Origin: CAYWNA01 sp964459305
Lineage (GTDB): Bacteria; Planctomycetota; Planctomycetia; Pirellulales; Pirellulaceae
Reading direction: 5' to 3'
Length of the DNA: 64,000 nt
Assembly (NCBI GenBank): GCA_964459305.1
Contig: CAYWNA010000003.1
Span: 96,951-160,950 of the forward strand
Shown: in pieces, positions 42,489 through 50,339 of the stretch
Layout of the letters: the number at the start of each line of letters is the position of its first letter
Numbering within the stretch: position 1 is the first letter of the stretch
The notes under the pieces: model-generated
Told to the model about the DNA's origin: nothing
Seen by the model: the letters and a program-made list of their open reading frames with translations, nothing else
Database searches by the model: none
Position numbers and translations under genes: made by a program

Positions 42489-42619
42489 CGAAGGTATCCG
42501 GGAATTCGAAACGCCGGAATCCACGGTTTTCGGGAGGGCGAGGCTCCTGCCGAGCCGCGCGTTGGCGCCAAGAATCCGGCTCAGCAGGAGCTTCGCCCTC
42601 CCAATTCCCGGACACCTTC
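42489..42619. repeat. palindromic repeat, family B, complete copy
   Basis: Outer arms 42489-42506 and 42603-42619 (GAAGGT-TCCGGGAATT) enclose inner arms 42531-42556 and 42578-42602 (GGGAGGGCGAGGCTCCTGC...). This copy has both inverted-repeat layers, like a MITE. It abuts the GH2 remnant on the left and the stop codon of the cysteine-cluster gene on the right. Confidence 0.85.
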
Positions 42620-42920
42620 ACTTATTCTGCAGGTTCGGAAGACCGACTTTGACACGCAGTTTGTTGCACGCCAGACACCCTGGCTCGAACCATCGACAAA
42701 GGGCTGGCCGTATGTTGTGATGCTTGCACTTGCCGGAATCGAGATCCAACCAGAGACACGGATTGGAATTCCGATAGCGAGCACTGCGAGCGTAGGCGTC
42801 AACTTGTTGAAGGAGTACGTCTGACGCCTTTACCAACTCGTTGGCATCGAAGGGTGGAAGCGAAAAAGCCAAACAACAGATTCCACAGTTATCACATGGA
42901 TTGTTTGAAGGTGTGTTCAT
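42618..42920 (-). CDS. YkgJ-family cysteine-cluster protein
   Basis: 100 residues, a zinc- or iron-binding cysteine-cluster protein of the YkgJ type: CDNCGICCLAFSLPPFD at the start, then CLWLDLDSGKCKHH, RPALCRWFEPGC and CLAC. These match the family's CxxCGxCC and downstream Cys spacing. Family members are small cytosolic metal-binding proteins, some proposed to help oxygenases or methylases. The C-terminal codons reach the edge of the family B repeat, so the true 3' end may have been altered by it. It is transcribed alone. Confidence 0.85.
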   Translation of the reverse strand: MNTPSNNPCDNCGICCLAFSLPPFDANELVKASDVLLQQVDAYARSARYRNSNPCLWLDLDSGKCKHHNIRPALCRWFEPGCLACNKLRVKVGLPNLQNK

Positions 42921-42999
42921 GCGCCAGTTGGACGAAGGTTATGCAATTGTTCTTTCAACGAACGACCGTGCGGTCGCCAATCAGCGCTCCACTTGATTT

Positions 43000-43428
43000 T
43001 CACCGGATCGGCCGCTCCGTTCCAGGTTCGCCAGTGCGCATGAGCACGAACCTGCCTCGCCGTTTGATGTATCGGTACGTCCACATTTCGAGAGCAATCC
43101 ACATCGCAACGAAGAGTGGCACCGCGGGCAAGAGGACTATCAAACCTAGTGTCATCACCCCAAGGCCAACAGCAAGCACGCCCAGCAGAGTGCCACAACA
43201 AACTCCGACGAAGATAAAGGGCATGAAGGACGTATACACCCGACATTTTGAACCGCAGCGCGGGCACTTGAATCGAAACGGCGTTCCCTGTTTTAGGGCG
43301 GTCCAAAACGTGACCTCGGCGAGGCAACTGGGGCATCTTTGAGCTGAGCAGGAACCCTCTCCTATCGCAGCATCCTCTTGTGAGGATGATGCGGTTGGCG
43401 ATTGATAGGGATTCATTCCGTCCGTCAT
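43000..43428 (-). CDS. small membrane protein with NPYQSP start and zinc ribbon
   Basis: 142 residues from ATG 43428 (MTDGMNPYQSPTAS; ATG 43416 is also possible). The NPYQSP-type opening is a recurrent planctomycete motif. A zinc-ribbon pair (RCPSCLAEV and FKCPRCGSKCRV) follows. Then there is a hydrophobic block of two helices (FIFVGVCCGTLLGVLAVGLG, LIVLLPAVPLFVAMWIALEM) and a basic C-terminus (RYIKRRGRF). Function unknown. It is on the same strand as the cysteine-cluster gene, 79 bases upstream of it. Confidence 0.7.
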   Translation of the reverse strand: MTDGMNPYQSPTASSSQEDAAIGEGSCSAQRCPSCLAEVTFWTALKQGTPFRFKCPRCGSKCRVYTSFMPFIFVGVCCGTLLGVLAVGLGVMTLGLIVLLPAVPLFVAMWIALEMWTYRYIKRRGRFVLMRTGEPGTERPIR

Positions 43429-43942
43429 GGAAATGCTCAACGATCTCAACGCCGCCGCGGCAGGTTCTTTAGTGCTGCTGCTTCGGCGTCATGTCACTCA
43501 ATCGGTCGGATTGCATTCTATCCGGAAATTGGGGCTATACAAGCTTTTGCGATGGTTGTTTGCGAAGTTGCCCGTGGGGATCTAGCGGCCGAATACTGCG
43601 CGGGCGCAGGAACGGGTTTATGGGACGGCAAGGATTCGTCGACGAAACTCGTAACTGGATTCGACGCTACATTCTGTTCCACAACAGGCGACATCCGCTG
43701 GAAATGGGCAAGGGGGAGGTAGGTGCGTTCTTGGCTGGCAAAAGAACTTAACTCTGGTAGGATGCACCTCCGCCCAACATCCCGCCCGGCAAAGGAATTG
43801 GGATGTGTCGCCTATCCTTGACGTGATGGTCGCCTTAACCTATCGCCTTTCGAAGTGCACTCGCCAGATGTCCACACTTGCCCTGCAAGGTGTCATGGCA
43901 TCGCGCGTGCAATTGAAACCCATTCGATGAGGAGGAATGTCC
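43429..43942. other. intergenic region containing a family C repeat
   Basis: No gene is supported. The family C copy (43601-43663) is the only recognisable element. The last 15 bases hold the strong Shine-Dalgarno AGGAGGA of the fucosidase gene. Confidence 0.6.
43601..43663. repeat. repeat, family C, copy 3 (half element)
   Basis: Reads GGGCGCAGGAACGGGTTTA, then GGCAAGGATTCGTCGACGA, then CTCGTAACTGGATTCG. It matches the left part of the copy at 20174 and the complement of the right part of the copy at 26989. The second arm is absent, so it is a half element or a decayed copy. Confidence 0.8.
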
Positions 43943-45439
43943 ATGTTGATGAGAACGATGGCCGCGTTGGCGTTCGTTGCAGTATTCAGCGTGAGCGTAT
44001 TGGCCCAGCAGACGGCGTCGGTGGCGACTGCTGAAGCTCCATTGGATGAAGAAGCGGCTTGGAAGGCGATTGACGGCCGTCCGACGCCGCAGTGGTGGCG
44101 AGATGCCAAGTTTGGGATCTTCATTCATTGGGGAGCCTACTCCGTGCCGGCTTTTTCGCAAGTCGGACGCTACTCGGAGTGGTACTGGTGCGATCTGGTG
44201 AACCCCAGACGAAATACCCACGAAACCGTCAAAGCGTTTCATGACCGCGTTTACGGCGAGAAGTTCACTTATCCTGATTTTGTACCGCAATTCACGTGCG
44301 AATTGTTCGAGCCGGACGCGTGGGCTCAGACGTTCGTCGATTCCGGCGCGAAATACGTCGTGCTGACGTCCAAACACCACGATGGCTATTGCCTGTGGCC
44401 CAGCAAAGAATCTGATAAGTCTTGGGGCCGGCCCTGGTGCAGTACCAACTGCGGCCCGGGACGAGATCTACTGGGCGAGCTGACTACCGCCGTGCGCAAG
44501 ACGGATGTGAAGATGGGAATCTACTACTCGCTGTACGAATGGTACAACCCGCTTTACAACGCCGACGTGAACACGTTCGTCGACAAACATTTGATCCCGC
44601 AGTTCAAAGACGTGGTCACGAAATACCAGCCAGCCATCATCTTCTCGGATGGCGAATGGGATCATCCGGCCGCCGTTTGGAAATCGGCCGAGTTGCTTAC
44701 TTGGCTGTTCAACGAATCGCCCTGCAAAGACGAAGTTGTGATCAACGATCGCTGGGGCAAAGGGGATCGGCACAAACACGGTGGCTACTACACGACCGAG
44801 TATGGCGCCGGGTTGCCCAACGCGGAGAATCCGTGGGAAGAAAACCGGGGTATGGCGCACTCGTTCGGGTATAGCCGAACCGAACGTTTCGAAGACTACA
44901 ACTCGACCGACGCATTGGTGCTGATGCTGATTGACATCGTTTCTCGCGGCGGGAATTTTCTGCTGGACATCGGGCCTACGCATGACGGACGTATTCCGCC
45001 GTTGATGGAAGAGCGGCTGATCGAGATCGGCGATTGGCTGGAAGTGAACGGCGAGGCAATCTACGGGACCACCACCCACAGCAATACCTGTCAATGGTCC
45101 GCAGGAAAGGCCCAGGAACTCGGCAAGGGGAACTTCCGAGTCAAATACGATGTCGCCAAACTGCTGAGAAACCCAAACGAAGGGATGGCCCGCAAGGAAG
45201 CTCTCTTCACTCGCAAAGGAAGCACGCTGTACGCCATTTGTGCATTGCTGCCTGACGATCAGTTGATTCTTCGAGGGATCACGGCGTCTGACGACGCAAC
45301 GGTCACGATGCTAGGGGTTGGAAACCTCGACTGGACACAGTCGGGCGAAGACTTGGTGATCACCATGCCCCAGCTCAACCCATCCAGAATGCCGTGCACG
45401 TACGCTTGGACATTCAAAGTCAGTGAGATCGAAGACTAG
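43943..45439 (+). CDS. secreted alpha-L-fucosidase (GH29)
   Basis: About 498 residues; retaining exo-fucosidase that removes terminal L-fucose from glycans. A signal peptide (MAALAFVAVFSVSVLAQ) is followed by the GH29 barrel: KFGIFIHWGAYSVPAF, KYVVLTSKHHDGYCLW, MGIYYSLYEWYNP, and the nucleophile Asp in AIIFSDGEWD. The C-terminal beta domain is complete. ATG 43943 is chosen because AGGAGGA ends 8 bases before it, whereas ATG 43937 lies against that signal. The next gene, convergent and 15 bases away, is a RhaT-type permease, which fits a deoxyhexose-use locus. Confidence 0.93.
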   Translation: MLMRTMAALAFVAVFSVSVLAQQTASVATAEAPLDEEAAWKAIDGRPTPQWWRDAKFGIFIHWGAYSVPAFSQVGRYSEWYWCDLVNPRRNTHETVKAFHDRVYGEKFTYPDFVPQFTCELFEPDAWAQTFVDSGAKYVVLTSKHHDGYCLWPSKESDKSWGRPWCSTNCGPGRDLLGELTTAVRKTDVKMGIYYSLYEWYNPLYNADVNTFVDKHLIPQFKDVVTKYQPAIIFSDGEWDHPAAVWKSAELLTWLFNESPCKDEVVINDRWGKGDRHKHGGYYTTEYGAGLPNAENPWEENRGMAHSFGYSRTERFEDYNSTDALVLMLIDIVSRGGNFLLDIGPTHDGRIPPLMEERLIEIGDWLEVNGEAIYGTTTHSNTCQWSAGKAQELGKGNFRVKYDVAKLLRNPNEGMARKEALFTRKGSTLYAICALLPDDQLILRGITASDDATVTMLGVGNLDWTQSGEDLVITMPQLNPSRMPCTYAWTFKVSEIED

Positions 45440-45454
45440 TCTGGACGAGCCGAT

Positions 45455-46534
45455 TCAGTGCCCTGCTGCGGAGGCTTCGCCCAGATAGTTGCCGTAGGTG
45501 ATGATCAGCGTCGCCACGACGATCACTGCCATGCCCAGGTGCAACACGCGGCGGGGACGCGTGCTCACGCCTTCCCATTCGCGGAACAGCCAGCCATATA
45601 CGTTGCTGAACAGGATCAGCATGGCCATGTGAAGGGCCCAACTCGTGAAACCGTAGGTTTCGCCCATGTGGTGATGGCCCATTCCATAGAAGAAGAACTG
45701 GAAGTACCAGAAGGCTCCGCTCAGAAGGCCCATCAAGTAATAGAAGCCCAGCGTGCCGATTCCCTTTTCGGGAAGCCGCAGGAACTGACCGCCCGTCCGA
45801 TTCCGGGCGATCAGGAATACACACCAAATGAAGTTCGTGATGAAGGCACCGCCATTGGAGAACGGGTAGATGGCATTCATCTTGAGCAGATCGCTGGCAC
45901 CAGCCACGGCCGCCGCATCGGCCAATGGCTCGCCGGCCAGGAGCGCAAAGTTGAAAACGGCCGAGAGCGTACCCGCCGTGATGGCCAGCGGAACGCCCAC
46001 CTTGAAAGAATACTGCGACGGGGAGTCGCCACCTGCTCGCTCGCGCAGGACTCCGGCCCACCCGCACACGGCGATTCCGCCCAGCGAAATCAGGATACCG
46101 GCCAGCACGATCTGGCCAGGCAAGGTGGAAAACTTGTCAAGAATCTCCCAGACAAACCCTTTGTTGGGATGCCAGATCAACGGAAAAAGGGTCCCCAGGC
46201 CGGCGGAAATACCGATGGCGACGGCGTAGTTGAGCGAGAAGCCGATGTAGCGAATCCCAAGGCCGAATGTCAAGCCGCCGACTCCGTAGATGATTCCCAG
46301 CCCAAGAGATCGCAACATAATGTCGGTCGGACAAGCGGCGAGTACGTCCAGGTAATTGGGAATTGTGAGGAAGGCGCCCGCGATCGGCAGAATCAACCAG
46401 GCAAAGGTCGCCGTCGTGATCCAGTAGATCTCCCACGCCCAGAGCTTCGTCTGCTTCTGGGGCGTGTAGCAACTGGACGACGAGAACGCGCCGATGCTGT
46501 GAAGAAAGACTCCCAGGAAGGCATTGGGTTGCAT
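45455..46534 (-). CDS. RhaT-type L-rhamnose/proton symporter family permease
   Basis: 359 residues with about 10 membrane helices in a DMT-like arrangement. RhaT-like text includes GVFLHSIGAFSSSSCYTPQK, WEIYWITTATFAWLILP, NYAVAIGISAGLGTLFPL, GTLSAVFNFALLAGEPLADA and SNGGAFITNFIWCVFLI. RhaT imports L-rhamnose with protons, and relatives in planctomycetes and Bacteroidetes may import fucose or related sugars. It is convergent with the GH29 gene, so separate promoters are needed. A family B palindrome lies upstream, between its start and the ceramidase-like gene. Confidence 0.88.
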   Translation of the reverse strand: MQPNAFLGVFLHSIGAFSSSSCYTPQKQTKLWAWEIYWITTATFAWLILPIAGAFLTIPNYLDVLAACPTDIMLRSLGLGIIYGVGGLTFGLGIRYIGFSLNYAVAIGISAGLGTLFPLIWHPNKGFVWEILDKFSTLPGQIVLAGILISLGGIAVCGWAGVLRERAGGDSPSQYSFKVGVPLAITAGTLSAVFNFALLAGEPLADAAAVAGASDLLKMNAIYPFSNGGAFITNFIWCVFLIARNRTGGQFLRLPEKGIGTLGFYYLMGLLSGAFWYFQFFFYGMGHHHMGETYGFTSWALHMAMLILFSNVYGWLFREWEGVSTRPRRVLHLGMAVIVVATLIITYGNYLGEASAAGH

Positions 46535-46619
46535 GTTGTCGGAACCTCGCGTACTTCAGGAAACAAACACTTGGCAGCCACGCCCAAAATCATAACAAGA
46601 TGAGACCTATCACGGGGAA

Positions 46620-46740
46620 TCGGGAGGGCGAAGCTCCTGCTGAGCCGCGCGTCGGTGTCGGAGACCCGGCTCAGCAGGAGCTTCGCCCTCCCGAACAATG
46701 TCAATTTTCGCGTGTTGAATTCCCGGACACCCTCGACTAT
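46620..46740. repeat. palindromic repeat, family B, copy with perfect inner stem
   Basis: Inner arms 46621-46646 and 46668-46693 are a perfect 26-bp inverted repeat (CGGGAGGGCGAAGCTCCTGC...). The right outer flank (GAATTCCCGGACACC-TCGAC) is kept but the left one is lost. It sits in the divergent promoter region between the permease and the ceramidase-like gene, in a 413-base gap with no other gene. Confidence 0.85.
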
Positions 46741-46947
46741 CTCGTGTGCCGACATCTGTCGCACTTGAGCAACTATCGTACACTTTCGCCAGTGATCAGG
46801 GAATTGTGTAGCCGATGCTTCCGATCGACCTGTAAAGACGCAACTCGCCTGACGAACGCAGGCACGGTATAATCGCAACCGGTACCGGTCTGACCGGTGT
46901 CACGCCAATTCTCTTTTGAAGGAAGCCACCGCGTAGGTGGAATGACC

Positions 46948-48351
46948 ATGACGCGTCCCGTGAATGCATTGATTCTTCTGTTGACTTGCCTGCTACTGAC
47001 AGCAGATCTCGGTTTTGAACTAGCACCAGGCGTGGCAGCCGAGCTGCGTGTCGGACGCGCGGCGACCACGATTACACCGACGGAAAAAACCGGTGGCGTT
47101 AAGCCGGTCTTGGACGAACTGTTCGCCAAGGCTCTGGTTCTTAAAAAGGACGATATGGTTGCAGCGATCGTCGTGTTGGATCTGCCCGTCGTCAACCGCC
47201 GGGTGGTTGAAGCAGTACGCCGGCTGGTCGAGGAGCGTACCGCGATCCCTGGCTATAATGTGATGATTACGGTCACGCACACACATACCGGCTTGACACC
47301 CGGTTGGGCCGGCACTTCCTCGTTTCCGGCGTTGTTCCCGCCGAAGGAAGGCAAACAGGTGGAAGAGGCCCAGCGGTATCGGGAATTCTTGATTGAGTCC
47401 ACCGCGAATGCCATCGTCCAGGCATTGGAGGATCTGCAGCCGGCGCGGGTGTCTGCGGCAGTCGGCCACGAGGATTCGTTGCCCTTCAACCGTCGATTCC
47501 GGATGAAAGATGGCACCGTCGTTTTCAATCCGGGAATCGGGAACCCGGACATCGTCCGTCCCGTCGGGCCCATCGACCCGTCCGTCCCCGTGGTGTTCTT
47601 CGAGAGTGCCGACGGAAAGCCGCTGGCGACGTTGGTGAATTACGCAATGCACCTCGATACCGTGGGTGGAGACATCTACTCCGCCGATTATCCGTACACG
47701 CTTGGCCGCTGTTTGGCCGACGTGAAGGGATCGGACATGCTAACGATGTTCTCCATTGGCACGGCGGGTAATATCAATCACATCGACGTCGCCGGCCCGA
47801 AGCGGCAGAAAGGCGTCGCCGAAGCAGCACGCATCGGCATCGTGCTGGCCGCCGAGGTGCTGCGCACTTATCGAAAACTGAAACCGATCGAGCCAAGCAA
47901 ACTATGCGTCACACGGGAAACGGTCATGCTGCCGCCGGTCGAGTTGCGGCCGGGGGATCTGGAACGGGCAAAATCGCTCGCCGCCCGTGAAGAAGCCGGC
48001 GGCCGCAAGTTGAATTTGCTCGAACGGGTATTCACACAGCGAGTGTTCTTTGCCGACGAGCAGCAAGGGCGTCCACTGGATGTCGAAGTGCAAGTTATCG
48101 CGCTGGGGCGAGATCTCGCCTGGGTCGCGCTGCCCGGCGAGGTGTTCGTCGAGGTCGGCTTGGCGATCAAGCGAGGTTCGCCGTACCCAGTTACCATCGT
48201 CCACGAACTGGCGTACGACTGGATCCGCTACGTCCCCGACCGCAAAGGCTTTCACGAGGGCGCCTACGAAGCCATCAACACCCGCTGCGGTCCCGGCGGC
48301 GGCGAAGCCCTGACCGACGCCGCCATCCGCTGCCTGCTGAAACTGCACTGA
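46948..48351 (+). CDS. neutral/alkaline ceramidase-like secreted hydrolase
   Basis: About 467 residues from ATG 46948 (AGGTGG 7 bases upstream) with a signal peptide (NALILLLTCLLLTADLG). The mature protein opens with LRVGRAATTITPT. It has the zinc-site region VTHTHTGLTPG, NYAMHLDTVGG and GTAGNINHID, matching the N-terminal domain of neutral ceramidases. Planctomycetes encode many such proteins without the ceramidase C-terminal domain, usually near sugar-use genes. Substrates may therefore be other amides or esters. Followed 43 bases later by the Gfo/Idh/MocA gene on the same strand, so probably an operon. Confidence 0.85.
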   Translation: MTRPVNALILLLTCLLLTADLGFELAPGVAAELRVGRAATTITPTEKTGGVKPVLDELFAKALVLKKDDMVAAIVVLDLPVVNRRVVEAVRRLVEERTAIPGYNVMITVTHTHTGLTPGWAGTSSFPALFPPKEGKQVEEAQRYREFLIESTANAIVQALEDLQPARVSAAVGHEDSLPFNRRFRMKDGTVVFNPGIGNPDIVRPVGPIDPSVPVVFFESADGKPLATLVNYAMHLDTVGGDIYSADYPYTLGRCLADVKGSDMLTMFSIGTAGNINHIDVAGPKRQKGVAEAARIGIVLAAEVLRTYRKLKPIEPSKLCVTRETVMLPPVELRPGDLERAKSLAAREEAGGRKLNLLERVFTQRVFFADEQQGRPLDVEVQVIALGRDLAWVALPGEVFVEVGLAIKRGSPYPVTIVHELAYDWIRYVPDRKGFHEGAYEAINTRCGPGGGEALTDAAIRCLLKLH

Positions 48352-48394
48352 AACGCCTCCAACCTAGATACAAAAGTAGAAAGGAACACACCAA

Positions 48395-49744
48395 ATGCAT
48401 CGACGTGAGTTCTTGAGAGCGGGTGTCGGCGCGACCGCGATGGCGGCGTTGTCCGGCCGGGTATTCGCCGCGGACAAGGAAGAACCGTTGAGGGTCGGCC
48501 TGATCGGCACCGGCTGGTACGGGAAGACCGACCTGTTTCACCTGAACCAGGTTGCACCGGTCGAGGTCGTCGGCCTGTGCGACGTTGATCGGAACATGCT
48601 GCAGGAAGCGGCCGAACTGGTTGCAGGGCGGCACCCGTCGGGAAACCGGCCGCCCACCTACGGGGATTACCGCAAACTGCTTTCCGAACAGCGTCCGGAG
48701 ATCGTGCTGATCGGTACGCCTGATCACTGGCACTGCCTGCCCATGGTGGAAGCCTGCAAGGCGGGCGCGGATGTGTATGTGCAGAAACCGATTAGCTGGG
48801 ACGTTATGGAAGGCCAAGCGATGGTGGCCGCGGCGCGAAAATACAAACGTGCCGTCCAGGTCGGGCTACAGCGGCGGAGCACACCCCACCTGCTGGAAGC
48901 CCGTGACCGTTTTATCCAAACCGGCAAGCTGGGGAAGATCGCCTACGTCGATATCCACAGCTACTACGGTGGCCCACGCACAATGCCGCCGGACGAGAAG
49001 CCTCCAGAGCATCTCGACTGGGAAATGTACGTGGGACCGGCCAGTTGGAGAAACTACAGTCCAGGCATCCATCCGCGTCGCTGGCGGGCTTGCCGGGAAT
49101 TCAGCAACGGACAAACCGGCGACCTCTGCGTGCATTTCTTGGACGCCGTTCGTTATCTTCTGGGACTCGGCTGGCCCTCACGGATATCGGCTTCCGGGGG
49201 CATCCTGATGCGGCGTCCGGATTCCAGGATCAACACGCACGACACGCAAACCGCGATGTTTGACTTCGAGGATATCCAGATCGTCTGGAACCAGCGGAAC
49301 TGGGGGCAAAACCCCGATCCCGATTATCCGTGGGGCGCGACTCTGTACGGCGAAAAAGGTACGCTCAAATTGAGCGTGCGCAAGTACGATTTCATTCCCA
49401 AAGGCAAGGGATCGCCCGCGCACGGCGATTACGTCGATGAACGCGAGAAGTTCCCGGAGGACGAACAGCACGAAGGTACCGAACTGTTTGCCGCCCCCGC
49501 CACGCGGCAGCACATGCGGAATTTCCTGGATGCCCGACGGCAGGGCATCAAGCCCGTAGCGGACATCGAACAGGGATACATTTCCTCAGCCTGCTGCATC
49601 CTCGCCAACCTGTCGATGGAACTGGGCCGCAGCTTGACTTGGGACACGGGAAAAGGCCGCGTCGTCGGCGACGACGAAGCGAACGGACGTCTCGCTCGTA
49701 CCTATCGGGGAGACTGGCAACATCCAACGCCGGAGAATGTGTGA
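48395..49744 (+). CDS. Tat-exported Gfo/Idh/MocA family oxidoreductase
   Basis: 449 residues. The N-terminus is a twin-arginine signal (MHRREFLRAGVGATAMAAL), so the folded, cofactor-loaded enzyme would be exported. The Rossmann domain begins RVGLIGTGWYGK, with VVGLCDVD and VLIGTPDHWHCLPMVEAC. The conserved EKP-type motif appears as YVQKPISWD, with Lys retained and Gln in place of Glu. The C-terminal domain includes HPRRWRACREFSNGQTGDLC and HFLDAVRYLLGL. It probably oxidises a sugar or sugar acid. AAAGGAAC lies upstream. It follows the ceramidase-like gene. Confidence 0.92.
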   Translation: MHRREFLRAGVGATAMAALSGRVFAADKEEPLRVGLIGTGWYGKTDLFHLNQVAPVEVVGLCDVDRNMLQEAAELVAGRHPSGNRPPTYGDYRKLLSEQRPEIVLIGTPDHWHCLPMVEACKAGADVYVQKPISWDVMEGQAMVAAARKYKRAVQVGLQRRSTPHLLEARDRFIQTGKLGKIAYVDIHSYYGGPRTMPPDEKPPEHLDWEMYVGPASWRNYSPGIHPRRWRACREFSNGQTGDLCVHFLDAVRYLLGLGWPSRISASGGILMRRPDSRINTHDTQTAMFDFEDIQIVWNQRNWGQNPDPDYPWGATLYGEKGTLKLSVRKYDFIPKGKGSPAHGDYVDEREKFPEDEQHEGTELFAAPATRQHMRNFLDARRQGIKPVADIEQGYISSACCILANLSMELGRSLTWDTGKGRVVGDDEANGRLARTYRGDWQHPTPENV

Positions 49745-49841
49745 AGCGGTTCACGCATCGCCCGTCGATCCGGCTTGGTGGATGCTTTCCGGCTCCCAGG
49801 AGTTTGAGTAGACCCGACGGTTGCCGATAAGACAGCGAGCG

Positions 49842-49857
49842 GGGGCCGTCAGGCCCC
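49842..49857. terminator. possible hairpin terminator after the oxidoreductase gene
   Basis: A GC-only stem (GGGGCC 49842-49847, GTCA loop, GGCCCC 49852-49857) about 100 bases after the Gfo/Idh stop, followed by TGATTTC. The T-tract is weak, so this is a tentative call. Confidence 0.3.
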
Positions 49858-49966
49858 TGATTTCTCGACCAAATCGAATGTTTCATGCATCGTCTTAGAA
49901 TTCACCGGTGGTGAAGTCTTTTGATAGATGTATTGAGTGAAGGATGGTGATTTGCCGTGCCCACCG

Positions 49967-50095
49967 TCACGGGAAGGCCCTTTTCACCGCCGCAGCCCTT
50001 TGGCTGGCCCGCGATTCCGCAGACCAGATCACCCCGAGCCAAACTCCTGTCACCAACAACAGGCCGCTGACACCATTACCCACACCACAATACAT
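49967..50095 (-). CDS. possible 42-residue single-helix membrane peptide
   Basis: ATG 50095 is preceded by GGGAGACAGCC, identical to the ribosome-binding context of the LamG giant at 39940. The 42 codons give a short start, one hydrophobic helix (VSGLLLVTGVWLGVIW) and a basic tail (RASQRAAAVKRAFP). It lies in the 595-base gap 49745-50339, which otherwise holds only the hairpin at 49842 and the leader of the next gene. It could be a genuine small membrane protein or the N-terminal remnant of a lost exported protein. Confidence 0.35.
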   Translation of the reverse strand: MYCGVGNGVSGLLLVTGVWLGVIWSAESRASQRAAAVKRAFP

Positions 50096-50339
50096 GGCTG
50101 TCTCCCAACGTCGGTGATCGCGCACTTCTACTTATGCGTGCAAATTGTCGGGCATAACTGTACCATACAACGGCTCATGCGGCGGTGCGTCTGCAGGAGC
50201 AGCAACAGTGATCTTAGCGACAACGTGGTCTATTTCATGAAAACAGAGCCCAAAGACAATAAGCCAGAATTGGATCTTTCAAAATAGGGCACGTTCTCAT
50301 CGATGGCGTGTTTAGTTTTAACCTGAAGGAGAGTGCACC

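Noticed and set aside
49937..50287. 116-codon plus-strand frame before the GH-A-like gene
   Set aside because: Low-complexity Pro/His/Arg text, no ribosome-binding site, and it is antisense to the more plausible 42-codon frame.
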